Shown: positions 50,221-59,381 of the stretch, piece by piece
How positions within the stretch are numbered: the first letter of the stretch is position 1
How the letters are laid out: the number at the start of each line of letters is the position of its first letter
From: Pseudomonadota bacterium
GTDB taxonomy: Bacteria; Pseudomonadota; Gammaproteobacteria; Burkholderiales; SG8-39
DNA length: 64,000 nucleotides
NCBI GenBank assembly: GCA_947455195.1
Contig: CANGMI010000008.1
Span: 248,001 to 312,000 of the forward strand
Direction of reading: 5' to 3'
Program-made: the position numbers and the translations under genes
Notes under the pieces: generated by a model
Database searches by the model: none
What the model saw: the letters and a program-made list of their open reading frames with translations, nothing else
Told to the model about the DNA's origin: nothing

Positions 50221-51441
50221 ATGTCCATTCGCAATGGTCTGTTTTCCTCGGAGTCCGTCTCCGAGGGCCACCCCGACAAGTTGGCCGACCGCATTTCCGA
50301 TGCGGTGTTGGACGAGTTTCTGCGCCACGACCCGTCGGCCCGCGTCGCCTGTGAAACCCTGCTGGCCGACCAGTGCGTGGTGGTTGCCGGCGAGTTCAAG
50401 ACCCGCCGCCCTGAAACCTTCCGCGCCGTGCGCGAGCGGGCGGTGACGATCGTGTCCGACGTGCTGCGCGACGCCGGCTATCGCGACAGCGCCACCGGCA
50501 TCGATCCGGAGCGCTGCGAGATCCAGGTCCGGTTCAACGGCCAGTCGGCCGACATCAACCAGGGCGTGGATCGTGAAGACGGCGTGATTGGCGCTGGCGA
50601 CCAGGGCCTGATGTTCGGCTACGCCTGCGACGATACGCCCGAACTGATGCCGGCGCCCATCGTGTTCGCCCACCGGCTGGTGCGCCGTCAGGCCAAGTTG
50701 AGGCGCAACGGCGTGCTGCCCTGGCTGGGCCCCGACGCCAAGTCACAGGTGACCTTCCGCTACGAGGAGGGACGGCCGCTGGCGATCGAGGCAGTGGTGC
50801 TCTCCACCCAGCACGATGCCGGGATTGATACCGGGTCGCTCCGCGCGGCGGTGAGTCGCGAGATCATCGATGCGGTCGTCCCCGTCAACCTGCGCTCGGG
50901 GGACTACCGGGAACTGATCAACCCGACCGGCCGCTTCGTGACCGGCGGGCCCAAGGGCGACACCGGGCTCACCGGACGCAAGATCATTGTCGATACCTAC
51001 GGCGGGGCGGCGCCGCACGGCGGTGGCGCGTTCTCGGGCAAGGATCCCTCCAAGGTGGACCGTTCGGCGGCCTACATGGCGCGCTTCCTGGCCAAGCAGG
51101 TGGTCGCCCGAGGTTGGTCAAAGCGCGCGCTGGTCCAGCTTGCCTACGCCATCGGCGTGGCCGAGCCGGTGAGCTTTCTGGTCGAGGCCGAGGGCGTGAG
51201 CCGTGCCCGCAGCGCCGAGATCGTCGATGCCCTGCGCCGGGAGTTCGACCTCACCCCTGCAGGAATCATCCGGAGCCTCGACCTGCAGCGGCCCATCTAC
51301 TACCCCACCGCCGCCTACGGGCACTTCGGCAGGGACGACCTTGCCCTGCCGTGGGAAGGCGTCCATCAGGTGGCAAACGCACGCTCATCGAATGACCCCG
51401 CAACTGGCTGCTCTTTGAGCGGCGGGCTTGCGCGACGATGA
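50221..51441 (+). CDS. metK: S-adenosylmethionine synthetase
   Basis: Makes SAM from methionine and ATP. The 406 residues include 'SEGHPDKLADRISDAVLD' at the N-terminus, GAGDQGLMFGYA, 'GPKGDTGLTGRKIIVDTYGG' split over the turn, and 'GGGAFSGKDPSKVDRSAAY', all typical of the classical bacterial family. After LPWE the last 30 residues diverge from the usual short end and are Ser/Asn/Ala-rich. Directly under the SAM-II-like riboswitch. A second metK elsewhere in the genome is possible. Confidence 0.93.
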   Translation: MSIRNGLFSSESVSEGHPDKLADRISDAVLDEFLRHDPSARVACETLLADQCVVVAGEFKTRRPETFRAVRERAVTIVSDVLRDAGYRDSATGIDPERCEIQVRFNGQSADINQGVDREDGVIGAGDQGLMFGYACDDTPELMPAPIVFAHRLVRRQAKLRRNGVLPWLGPDAKSQVTFRYEEGRPLAIEAVVLSTQHDAGIDTGSLRAAVSREIIDAVVPVNLRSGDYRELINPTGRFVTGGPKGDTGLTGRKIIVDTYGGAAPHGGGAFSGKDPSKVDRSAAYMARFLAKQVVARGWSKRALVQLAYAIGVAEPVSFLVEAEGVSRARSAEIVDALRREFDLTPAGIIRSLDLQRPIYYPTAAYGHFGRDDLALPWEGVHQVANARSSNDPATGCSLSGGLARR

Positions 51442-51510
51442 TGAACACGCTGGATGTGGCATGTCTGGCACCTTGCTCGCGGACGACGCGGCTGCATCAG
51501 GGGGGCACCC

Positions 51511-52959
51511 ATGAGTGACGAGGTCGATCTGGACTTCCGCCCCCGGACGTACTTCCGGCCTGAGAAACTGGAGAAGTACCTGCTATCGAAGGTCAAGGGC
51601 GCTGTGCTGCGCAAAAGGCTCAAGGCCCTGTTCGAAGCCGGGCGGCATGAGGAGGTAGGCGAATTCCTCGGTGACGCTGCCTTCTCGGTCGCAGACCGCG
51701 CGATGCTGGAGTCGGTGCATCCGATGTTCATGGGCGGGAACTATCTGCCCGACACCGATGACGGCGAAGTCGAGATTGCAAGGATCAGCGTCCAGTCCAC
51801 GACCCTTGATGTGACCAGCGTCTACGCCAGGCCAGTCGACGGAGCCATTCACTACCGTGTCGTCGACGAGTATGGCGGCAACACCTTGCAGGGCCCCTCT
51901 GAATCGATCACCGCCGGGCCGATGACCTTGCGCGAGTTCGCAGACTTCTTCCTGACGGCATGGCCTCTGATTGACCTGCTCGAGATAACCTACGAGGACG
52001 ACGTCGATGGCGCCCTCGGATTCTTTTCGGCCGACTCGGATTTCTATCCGGAACTCGACCCGTTGTGTCGGCAGCGGGTGCGCGAGCATTTTCCAGAGCC
52101 AGACGTCGGTGACGAGTGTCCCTTCTGCAGGCACTTCAACTCGCCTCCGGCCGATGAATTCTGCGAGCACGCGATCGCATGGGTGTGCGACGGCCGCATC
52201 GAGACCCTGGCCACGGGGCGGGCTTTTGAGGCGGCGTTCAAAAGCCTGGCCGAACTGCACGAGACGGCAGATGAAGGCTCCCCCATTCGGGCCATGCTGG
52301 GGCTCCAGGCCAACCGCAATCTGGCGCGGCAGGACCTGATCGAAGCGGCTGCCCTCCCGATGGATGAAGCGCTTGAAACCGTGATGAGCGCGGAGGCCGG
52401 GGATGGTTGGTCAACCGATGGCCCGCCCGGAGGCTCGGGCCACACCGTGTACGTGGGCCAGCCTGCCCATCTGATAGCGATGACGGCCGAGTGCCAGGCG
52501 ATCGTCGAGGCGTGCAAGCTCAATATCAAGGTCGAAACCCATGGGGAGTCGAGCCTTGAGGCGCTGCGTCCGGCGGCCTCCGTTCAATGGGAATTCGTAG
52601 CGTCGGGATTCTGCGACAAGGACCTGGACGACTCTGGCCATATTGCGTATTCCATCGCCAACCCTGCATCAGGATGCTGGTGCATGCAAGCCTGCGGGCG
52701 CACTGCGATTCCCGCTGATGTGACCGAGGAGGACCGCGACGAAGATCGACTGAACGACGACCAGATTCGGCCGATGCCGGGGTCGACTCTCGACGAAGCG
52801 CAGAGCAAGGCGTACCGGCGTATCGTGGCCTGGACGGATGGTGTGGCTCCTGACATCACAGCGGCGGAGATGGCAGCGGTCCTGTACCGGGCCGTGTGCG
52901 AAGGCGGTGGCAATGAAATCGACGAACCGGACGACCGCGACGGCTTGCTGGAGGTCTGA
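51511..52959 (+). CDS. Unrecognised 482-residue acidic protein with Cys/His clusters
   Basis: Function unknown. ATG 51511 is preceded by GGGGGC. Residues about 20-65 are basic and helical. Residues about 65-150 hold 'MFMGGNYLPD', 'VEIARISVQSTTLDV' and 'YRVVDEYGG', a pattern I have seen in small uncharacterised proteins of plasmids and pseudomonads. A probable zinc site follows near 204-229: CPFC, then CEH and a Cys. A second Cys cluster is CWCMQAC near 389. The C-terminus is very acidic. No signal peptide. It comes after metK in the accessory stretch. Confidence 0.6.
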   Translation: MSDEVDLDFRPRTYFRPEKLEKYLLSKVKGAVLRKRLKALFEAGRHEEVGEFLGDAAFSVADRAMLESVHPMFMGGNYLPDTDDGEVEIARISVQSTTLDVTSVYARPVDGAIHYRVVDEYGGNTLQGPSESITAGPMTLREFADFFLTAWPLIDLLEITYEDDVDGALGFFSADSDFYPELDPLCRQRVREHFPEPDVGDECPFCRHFNSPPADEFCEHAIAWVCDGRIETLATGRAFEAAFKSLAELHETADEGSPIRAMLGLQANRNLARQDLIEAAALPMDEALETVMSAEAGDGWSTDGPPGGSGHTVYVGQPAHLIAMTAECQAIVEACKLNIKVETHGESSLEALRPAASVQWEFVASGFCDKDLDDSGHIAYSIANPASGCWCMQACGRTAIPADVTEEDRDEDRLNDDQIRPMPGSTLDEAQSKAYRRIVAWTDGVAPDITAAEMAAVLYRAVCEGGGNEIDEPDDRDGLLEV

Positions 52960-53094
52960 TGGAAGCTTCACCCCAACCTCGGCGTTCCCGCTCCTGTCCG
53001 GACCTGTCTGATCCGGATTCTCCACGAGGGTCTCGAGAACACCTTGGCGCTGGTACCCTCCCCGATCTGCAGGGCTGAACCCCGGAAACACAAG

Positions 53095-53658
53095 ATGAGT
53101 CGACCGATGAAGATTGCAAGAAGCATCACGGCAGGTGCCCTTGCGTTGGCTGCGGGCGCCATCGAGGCGCAGACCGTACAGGCGGTGACGCCGATAGCCA
53201 CGCTTGATGTGTCCCGCTACGTGGGGCGCTGGTACGAGATCGCAAAGTTCCCGAACCGCTTTCAGGCACGCTGTGTCTCGGAGACCTCGGCGCAATACGG
53301 CATTGCCGCGGAAGGCACCCTGCGTGTGCTCAACCAGTGCCGTACACCGGAAGGCACGATGACGCAGGCGATCGGCGAGGCGCGTCAGGTCGGCGGCAGC
53401 GACTCGCCCCGACTCAAGGTTCGGTTCGCGCCCGCATGGCTCTCCTTCCTGCCCTTTGTCTGGGGCGACTACTGGGTTGTCGACCTCGATGAGGCCTACG
53501 AACTGGCTGCGGTGAGCGAACCCAGCCGTGAGTATCTCTGGATACTTTCGCGCAGCCCGACGGTCGACCCGGCGCGATATTCGGCACTCATGCAGCGTCT
53601 GGCGGCGATGGGCCTCGACAGCGCAAAGCTGGAAAAGACGCCGCAGCAGCCCGATTGA
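53095..53658 (+). CDS. Lipocalin (Blc/YphD-like outer-membrane or periplasmic type)
   Basis: A 187-residue lipocalin from ATG 53095 (ATG 53107 also possible). A signal peptide (about 1-31) precedes the signature GRWYEIAKFPNRFQ, and 'YWVVDLDEAYELAAVSEPSREYLWILSR' is spread across the later strands. No lipobox Cys, so it is probably soluble rather than a Blc lipoprotein. Members bind fatty acids or lysophospholipids. It precedes a convergent methyltransferase gene. Confidence 0.88.
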   Translation: MSRPMKIARSITAGALALAAGAIEAQTVQAVTPIATLDVSRYVGRWYEIAKFPNRFQARCVSETSAQYGIAAEGTLRVLNQCRTPEGTMTQAIGEARQVGGSDSPRLKVRFAPAWLSFLPFVWGDYWVVDLDEAYELAAVSEPSREYLWILSRSPTVDPARYSALMQRLAAMGLDSAKLEKTPQQPD

Positions 53659-53695
53659 AGCTTCGTCGTGGGGTCAACGAAGTCTGCCCCCGGGA

Positions 53696-55135
53696 TCAAT
53701 CCCGGCCGAACAGAACGTCCGAATAGGCGCCCCCCGTCGGATGACGCGCGAATTCGGTCTTGCGCAGTTCCCGGAATCCGAATGCGGCGAGGTATTCGGT
53801 GAGCTGATCGAGGCGACAGCCGCCCGCATAGGCCTCGAACTCGGCCGCTTCAACCAGAACGAACTTCATCGAGTCGATGAGCCGGCCGAAGCCTTTCAGG
53901 ACCAGCAATTCGGATCCCTGCACATCGAGAACCAGTGCCGCATACATCGACATGTCGATGTGCCGCTCGTGGGCGAGTTTCTCGAAGGTGCGGCTCCGAA
54001 GCATGATCTTCTCGACGAAAACGACTGAAGGCCACAAGTCCTTGTGCAGCGCAAAGTCATAGATCGATGACGAGGCGCCGTAGTTGTTCGAGACATTGAA
54101 AGGGTAGTCCTTCCCGTCCTGATCGGTCAGCAGGCACTCGATGCATTCCTGCAGCGGATAGCTCGCCAGCGTTCGCCTGACTTTCCTCGCCAGGGCAGGA
54201 ATCGCCTCGACCCACAGTACCGTCAACCCCAAACTGTCGTAGATGTCGCGCTCCTGCCCGGCGTTGGCACCGACGTGAATGACACCCGATACGCCCGCGA
54301 GAAAATCGAACTGCGATGTCACCTTGCCCGACTCGGGCGCGGCCACCGGCCCCCACCAGTTGCGCGGCAGGACCAGGTCGCGCACGTTGTCCAGATTTCC
54401 CCGATCGAGGGGGTGCGGAAAACTCGACGCATAGCCAAGGGCCTTTACGCGGTCTTTCCGGTGCAGGGTGAGTTCGAAGACCTCGGGTGCCACAAAGCCC
54501 CCCAGGTTGACGAGGGGACAGCAGTTATTGGGATGGTTGTGCACCACGACGAAGTGCTGCAGCAACTTGTCGAAAAAAGCCTTCACGATCCCGAAGAACG
54601 GCGGATTTCCCCAGGCCTTGACATCGTGGATTTCCAGGAGAATCACGCGAAATCGCCTGAGCTGATGCTCGGGCGTGGCAAGGATCGACAGATATTCGGA
54701 CCCCTCGATATCCATCTGGAGGATGAAATCCTGCCCCGTCGACAGGTCCTCGACGCGCTTCATCCATGAATCGAGCGTGATATGGGTGTCGCTGTCGAGA
54801 CAGCCGAGATATCTTCGCAGAAACGATTTCTTCTTCAGCGAGGCGGGTGCCCGAACGACGCTTGCATCAGTCAGGTGTGACACGATCCCGGTTCGCTGCA
54901 GCAGATCCTCTTCGAAATGTGCGATCTCGCCCACGCCGGGCGAGAAACACACCTCGATACCCTCGAGGTCATCCGGAACCAGATAGCCCCCGTCACTTTC
55001 GCCCCCGTACCGGATCAGGGAATGTGCTGTCCGCACTGGCCTCAGGGCCATGGCAAGGGCGTCCAGCGCCGATCGGTCCGTCATTCTTCCGACGAATACA
55101 CCTTTTTCGAGGAGTTTTCGCGAGTCAATCGTCAT
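53696..55135 (-). CDS. Two-domain FkbM-family methyltransferase-like protein
   Basis: A 479-residue protein from ATG 55135. Both halves look like FkbM-type folds. The N-terminal half has 'RYGGESDGGYLVP', 'CFSPGVGEIAHFEEDL', and 'FILQMDIEGSEYLSIL' (about 20-230). The C-terminal half has the SAM motif IHVGANAGQERD near 283, 'LVLDVQGSELLVLKGF' and 'VLVEAAEFEAY'. The Asp-x-x-Gly-x-Glu signature appears in both. One half may be catalytic and the other accessory, or both may methylate. Divergent from gmd, so a sugar substrate is plausible. Confidence 0.75.
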   Translation of the reverse strand: MTIDSRKLLEKGVFVGRMTDRSALDALAMALRPVRTAHSLIRYGGESDGGYLVPDDLEGIEVCFSPGVGEIAHFEEDLLQRTGIVSHLTDASVVRAPASLKKKSFLRRYLGCLDSDTHITLDSWMKRVEDLSTGQDFILQMDIEGSEYLSILATPEHQLRRFRVILLEIHDVKAWGNPPFFGIVKAFFDKLLQHFVVVHNHPNNCCPLVNLGGFVAPEVFELTLHRKDRVKALGYASSFPHPLDRGNLDNVRDLVLPRNWWGPVAAPESGKVTSQFDFLAGVSGVIHVGANAGQERDIYDSLGLTVLWVEAIPALARKVRRTLASYPLQECIECLLTDQDGKDYPFNVSNNYGASSSIYDFALHKDLWPSVVFVEKIMLRSRTFEKLAHERHIDMSMYAALVLDVQGSELLVLKGFGRLIDSMKFVLVEAAEFEAYAGGCRLDQLTEYLAAFGFRELRKTEFARHPTGGAYSDVLFGRD

Positions 55136-55623
55136 GCTCGAGTCCGTCAAGTCGCTGAAAGCTGCACATCATCCGACAACTGTCCCACCAGCATGTCGAC
55201 CGGGCAGGAGAGCAGCCGGTTCACTCCGGCCAACGACCGCGCGATCAGGGACTGCCACCGGGCGACACGGGGTCGCACCCATGCAGTGGCGCCAGAATTA
55301 CACTGAAGCGACCGCTCGCGACAAGGCACGCATCATTGAGTTTTATTTCGACAAGCCGATATCGAGAGCGAGGCGTCGGTTCGAGCGCACGCGAGCCGGC
55401 CCTCCCGGGATATCCTTGTCGTGCGTTCGAGCACCCGGGGGTCGAGTCGCCTCGCGCCATGTGACGGTGAGTGCCGGATCACAACTCGACGCAAGACCGT
55501 CAGGAAGGCTGACAGAGCGGCGGGAGTGATCGCACGAAGGTCGCACCGGGCGTCGCGGCGCCAGGCCGATCAGGAATTGCCTGGCACTCGTGGCATCACC
55601 GCCGTCACCGCTGGATACAGATC
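55136..55623. other. Divergent intergenic region between the FkbM protein and gmd
   Basis: No credible gene is seen over about 490 bases; open frames here have no family signs. It should hold promoters for both divergent genes, but I could not place a clear -35/-10 pair. A TTGAGT with an AT-rich stretch near 55337-55366 is the best weak candidate for gmd. Confidence 0.4.
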
Positions 55624-56709
55624 ATGAGCAAAGTCGCACTCATCACCGGGATCACCGGACAGGACGGGTCTTACCTGGCTGAACTGCTGCTGGATAAGGG
55701 GTATACGGTCCACGGCATGAAACGGCGTTCGTCGCTGCTGAACACCGACCGAATCGACCATCTCTACCAGGACCCGCACGAGGCGGGGCGCCGCCTTTTC
55801 CTCCACTATGGAGACATGACCGATTCGTCGAGCATCATCGGCATCATCCAGAAAGTGCAACCCGACGAGATCTACAACCTCGCCGCACAATCCCACGTCG
55901 CCGTCTCATTCGAGGTGCCGGAATATACGGCAAACTCCGACGCCCTCGGACCGCTTCGCATACTGGAGGCCATCCGGCTTCTCGGGATGGAAGGGAAGAC
56001 GCGCTTCTATCAGGCTTCGACCTCCGAACTTTATGGCCGGGTGCAGGAAACCCCGCAGAAGGAAACCACACCGTTCTATCCCCGGTCGCCCTATGCCGTC
56101 GCCAAGCTCTACGCCTACTGGATAACGATCAATTACCGGGAGGCCTACGGCATCTACGCCTGCAACGGCATTCTCTTCAACCACGAGAGCCCTGTTCGCG
56201 GCGAGACGTTCGTAACCCGCAAGATCACGCGAGCCCTCGCCCGCATAAGACTCGGGCTGCAGGACTGTCTGTTCCTCGGAAACCTCGATGCCCGACGCGA
56301 CTGGGGCCACGCCAGAGACTATGTGGAGATGCAATGGCTCATGCTGCAACAGGACCAAGCCGAGGACTTCGTGATCGCTACCGGACTGCAATACAGCGTT
56401 CGTGATTTTGTCGATGTCGCGGCCGATCAGATCGGCCTGTCGATCCGGTGGTCAGGGCATGGCGTGGATGAGAAAGGCTACGACGCGAACGGGCACTGCG
56501 TCGTCGCGGTCGACCCACGCTACTTCCGGCCCACCGAAACGGACACCCTGCTCGGCGACCCGAGCAAGGCGCAGCAGAAATTGGGCTGGATACCCAAAGT
56601 GACTTTCAGGGAATTGGTCTGCGAGATGGTTGAAGCGGACCTCGAGGCCGCACAGCGCATTGCTCTGGTGAGACGCCATGGGTTCAGCACCCATGACCCT
56701 CGCGAGTGA
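55624..56709 (+). CDS. gmd: GDP-mannose 4,6-dehydratase
   Basis: Converts GDP-mannose to GDP-4-keto-6-deoxymannose, on the way to fucose, rhamnose or perosamine. The 361 residues begin [19 protein letters not shown], with '[17 protein letters not shown]' and the catalytic [12 protein letters not shown] (Tyr-x-x-x-Lys), plus '[19 protein letters not shown]'. No GDP-fucose synthase or perosamine gene lies beside it, so the final sugar is unknown. An FkbM-type protein is divergent from it. Confidence 0.95.
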   Translation: MSKVALITGITGQDGSYLAELLLDKGYTVHGMKRRSSLLNTDRIDHLYQDPHEAGRRLFLHYGDMTDSSSIIGIIQKVQPDEIYNLAAQSHVAVSFEVPEYTANSDALGPLRILEAIRLLGMEGKTRFYQASTSELYGRVQETPQKETTPFYPRSPYAVAKLYAYWITINYREAYGIYACNGILFNHESPVRGETFVTRKITRALARIRLGLQDCLFLGNLDARRDWGHARDYVEMQWLMLQQDQAEDFVIATGLQYSVRDFVDVAADQIGLSIRWSGHGVDEKGYDANGHCVVAVDPRYFRPTETDTLLGDPSKAQQKLGWIPKVTFRELVCEMVEADLEAAQRIALVRRHGFSTHDPRE

Positions 56710-56787
56710 CCCCCCGTAGCCGGCCTGGCCGGGGCGCGTCCGCTGGGGTCCGCAAGCAGCCTCCCGTGGACGCCCATCGGAACTCAG

Positions 56788-57876
56788 TCAACCGCGCGCC
56801 TGACCCACCCTGTCGGACTCGTACCACGTTCGGCTCCGATTGACGATGCCCACGACCAGCAGCATGACGGGCACCTCGATCAGTACCCCGACCACCGTGG
56901 CCAGCGCCGCGCCGGAATCAAAGCCGAACAGACTGATGGCCGCAGCCACCGCCAGTTCGAAGAAGTTCGACGCCCCGATCAGGGCCGAGGGACAGGCAAC
57001 GCTGTGCTTTTCCCCGACGACCCGATTGAGCCAGTAAGCCAACCCGGCATTGAAGAACACCTGAATGAGAATCGGCACCGCAAGAAGTGCGATGACGACC
57101 GGTTGCCGGAGAATGGCTTCGCCCTGAAAGGCAAAGAGCAGCACGAGCGTTGCGAGCAGTGCCGTGATGGACCAGGGGCCGATCCTCGCCATGGCAGCGT
57201 CAAGGACACCCTGCCCACGGGACAGCAGCACCCTGCGCAGCCACTGGGCCAGAACGACCGGAATCACGATGTACAGGACGACCGAGGTCAGCAACGTGTC
57301 CCAGGGCACCGTGATGGCCGACAGCCCCAGGAGAAACGCGACCAGCGGCGCGAATGCGACCACCATGATGGTGTCGTTGAGCGCGACCTGCGAGAGTGTG
57401 AAGAGCGGGTCACCGCCGGTCAGCCTGCTCCACACGAACACCATGGCGGTGCAAGGTGCGGCAGCCAGCAGGATCAGCCCGGCAATATAGCTGTCGATCT
57501 GATCAGCAGGCAGAAAAGGGGCGAACCACTGGCGAATGAACAACCAGCCCAGAAACGCCATCGAGAAAGGCTTCACCAGCCAATTCACGAAGAGCGTCAC
57601 GCCGATTCCCCTGACATGCTTTCGCACCTCGCCCAGGGCGGCGAAATCGACCTTGACCAGCATGGGAATGATCATCACCCAGATCAACAGGCCGACCGGC
57701 AGGTTGACGCGGGCGAGTTCCATGCGACCGATTGCCTGGAAGAGTTCGGGCAGACCCTGCCCCAACGCGATGCCGATGACGATGCACAGAAAGACCCAGA
57801 CGGTCAGATAGCGTTCGAACACGCTCATCACGGACGCATCAGGCCGAGGCATCGCCCCTGTGGTCTGACGATTCAT
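56788..57876 (-). CDS. acr3: ACR3-type arsenite exporter
   Basis: Inner-membrane arsenite efflux carrier, 362 residues from ATG 57876, with ten likely transmembrane helices. The conserved Cys in AAAPCTAMVFVWS is the essential one of helix 4, and 'IGASNFFELAVAAA' is a family motif. It follows arsC by one base, last gene of the arsR-arsC-acr3 operon. Confidence 0.93.
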   Translation of the reverse strand: MNRQTTGAMPRPDASVMSVFERYLTVWVFLCIVIGIALGQGLPELFQAIGRMELARVNLPVGLLIWVMIIPMLVKVDFAALGEVRKHVRGIGVTLFVNWLVKPFSMAFLGWLFIRQWFAPFLPADQIDSYIAGLILLAAAPCTAMVFVWSRLTGGDPLFTLSQVALNDTIMVVAFAPLVAFLLGLSAITVPWDTLLTSVVLYIVIPVVLAQWLRRVLLSRGQGVLDAAMARIGPWSITALLATLVLLFAFQGEAILRQPVVIALLAVPILIQVFFNAGLAYWLNRVVGEKHSVACPSALIGASNFFELAVAAAISLFGFDSGAALATVVGVLIEVPVMLLVVGIVNRSRTWYESDRVGQARG

Positions 57877-57877
57877 G

Positions 57878-58405
57878 TCAGACCTTCGCCAGGTCACGAG
57901 CGACCGTCTCGAGAAGGGCATGTTCCAGCTTCTCAGGCGGCAGATTGATCAAGAGGTCGAGCCGGCGTTTGATGAGGTGAACGGTCTGCCGAAAGGCCTC
58001 CAGTTTCTTCGAATCGGGCGCATCGCCCGCGGACGGATCGGCGTATCCCCAATGGGCCCTCGCAGGATGTCCGGGCCAGATCGGACACACTTCGCCGGCC
58101 GCGGCGTCGCAGACCGTGATGATCAGATCCATCTGCGGGGCGCCAGCCTGCGCAAACTCGTCCCAACTCTTGCTGCGCAGGCCTTCGGTAGCAATGCCCG
58201 CACTCGCCAGAACCTGCAACCCGAGCGGATTGGGTTTCTGATTCTCGCGTGGACTGCTGCCGGCGGAATAGCCCTTGAATCGACCCTGCCCCATCGCATT
58301 GAGCAGCGCCTCGGCGAGGATGCTGCGCGCCGAGTTGTGCGTACAGAGGAAGAGAACATTCAGTGGCTTGCCGGCGCCCTCCGGCGCGTCGGGACGTTCG
58401 TTCAT
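57878..58405 (-). CDS. arsC: Arsenate reductase, low-molecular-weight phosphatase type
   Basis: Reduces arsenate to arsenite for export. From ATG 58405 (AAGGAAA upstream) it has 175 residues. The phosphatase loop is FLCTHNSARS with Cys21, and further Cys99 and Cys107 in TVCDAAAGEVCPIWPG can form the shuttling disulfide, as in thioredoxin- or glutaredoxin-coupled forms. It lies between arsR and acr3. Confidence 0.93.
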   Translation of the reverse strand: MNERPDAPEGAGKPLNVLFLCTHNSARSILAEALLNAMGQGRFKGYSAGSSPRENQKPNPLGLQVLASAGIATEGLRSKSWDEFAQAGAPQMDLIITVCDAAAGEVCPIWPGHPARAHWGYADPSAGDAPDSKKLEAFRQTVHLIKRRLDLLINLPPEKLEHALLETVARDLAKV

Positions 58406-58424
58406 GGGGATTTCCTTGTAGCGT

Positions 58425-58748
58425 TCAACGATCACAGGAGACGACGGATGGACTCAGACAGGGGCGCCCCTGGCAGCAGTTCTCGGTGAGATAGCCGAGG
58501 AGTTCATTCATCGCGGCAAACGATGCCCGGCAGACCCGGTTGCGTCCCTCGCGCTCCTGACTGATCAGTCCGGCGTGGACGAGTTCCTTCAGATGAAATG
58601 AGAGTGTGTTGGGCGCGACATTCAGGGATCCGGCCAGAGCGCCCGGGGTGAGCCCATCGGGCCCCGCCACGACCAGAGCGCGAAACACACGCAGGCGCAC
58701 CTCCTGCGCCAGCGCGTCCAGTGATCGGACCACATCTCTTTCTTCCAT
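58425..58748 (-). CDS. arsR: ArsR/SmtB family arsenic-responsive repressor
   Basis: A 107-residue winged-helix repressor from ATG 58748. The helix-turn-helix reads 'LNVAPNTLSFHLKELVHAGLI'. The usual helix-3 Cys-Val-Cys is absent; instead the C-terminus has Cys-Cys at NCCQGRPC and a last Cys in VVSCD, which could form an As(III) site as in the C-terminal type (AfArsR-like). First gene of arsR-arsC-acr3. Confidence 0.9.
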   Translation of the reverse strand: MEERDVVRSLDALAQEVRLRVFRALVVAGPDGLTPGALAGSLNVAPNTLSFHLKELVHAGLISQEREGRNRVCRASFAAMNELLGYLTENCCQGRPCLSPSVVSCDR

Positions 58749-58967
58749 ACATCCATGATACAACGAATATCGAAATGACCGCTGGCATTCGATGTCCGAG
58801 GCAGCCAACAACACCTTTGGCCAGTGCGGCACGCGATCGCGACAACGGCCAGTGACGCCGCAGGGCCGACGACGCGACTGGAGGCGCGATGCGCGATGCC
58901 CAGCCCCCGTCTGTTAGGCTTCAGAGGCTGCGATCGAGGGGGTCGCCAGCTCAACCCGGGAGCCATC

Positions 58968-59366
58968 ATGGTCGACGTTGCCAAGCTGATCGAAGGAATC
59001 GAGAAGGTCTCGCTCGTCATCATCGCCGGATTCACCGTCTACGCCATGGGCCAGGAGATGAGTGCCATCGTGGCCGCCCATGAGGTCCGTCTCACCGATC
59101 TCCTGCTGATGTTCATCTTTGCCGAAGTCCTCGGCATGGTCGCGAGCTTCTACAAGAGTCAGGTCATCCCGATCAACATCCCGATCTTCATTGCGATCAC
59201 TGCGGTCTGCCGCATGCTCATCCTGCGTGGCAAGGAAGGCAACTCTCTCGATCTCATGCTCGAAAGCGGCGCCGTGCTGGTCCTCGCGGTAGCCTCGATT
59301 GCCGTGCGAGCCCGTTTTCCCGAAGTGCGTCGGTCCAGCGGCACCCGAAGCGAGATCCCTGACTGA
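58968..59366 (+). CDS. Phosphate-starvation-inducible PsiE-like membrane protein
   Basis: A 132-residue membrane protein with four hydrophobic helices. 'FTVYAMGQEM' then 'LLLMFIFAEVLGMVASFYKSQVIPINIP' across helices 2-3 and 'AVCRMLILRG' are typical of the PsiE family. ATG 58968 has GGGAG upstream. Function of PsiE is not well established. It lies 15 bases upstream of the coiled-coil NYN gene, so they may be co-transcribed. Confidence 0.8.
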   Translation: MVDVAKLIEGIEKVSLVIIAGFTVYAMGQEMSAIVAAHEVRLTDLLLMFIFAEVLGMVASFYKSQVIPINIPIFIAITAVCRMLILRGKEGNSLDLMLESGAVLVLAVASIAVRARFPEVRRSSGTRSEIPD

Positions 59367-59381
59367 GGCGTCCGGACTGCG

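Noticed and set aside
47923-51441. Integrated island in ssrA with an integrase
   Set aside because: No integrase, no att repeat and no phage gene seen; only the accessory genes themselves suggest it.
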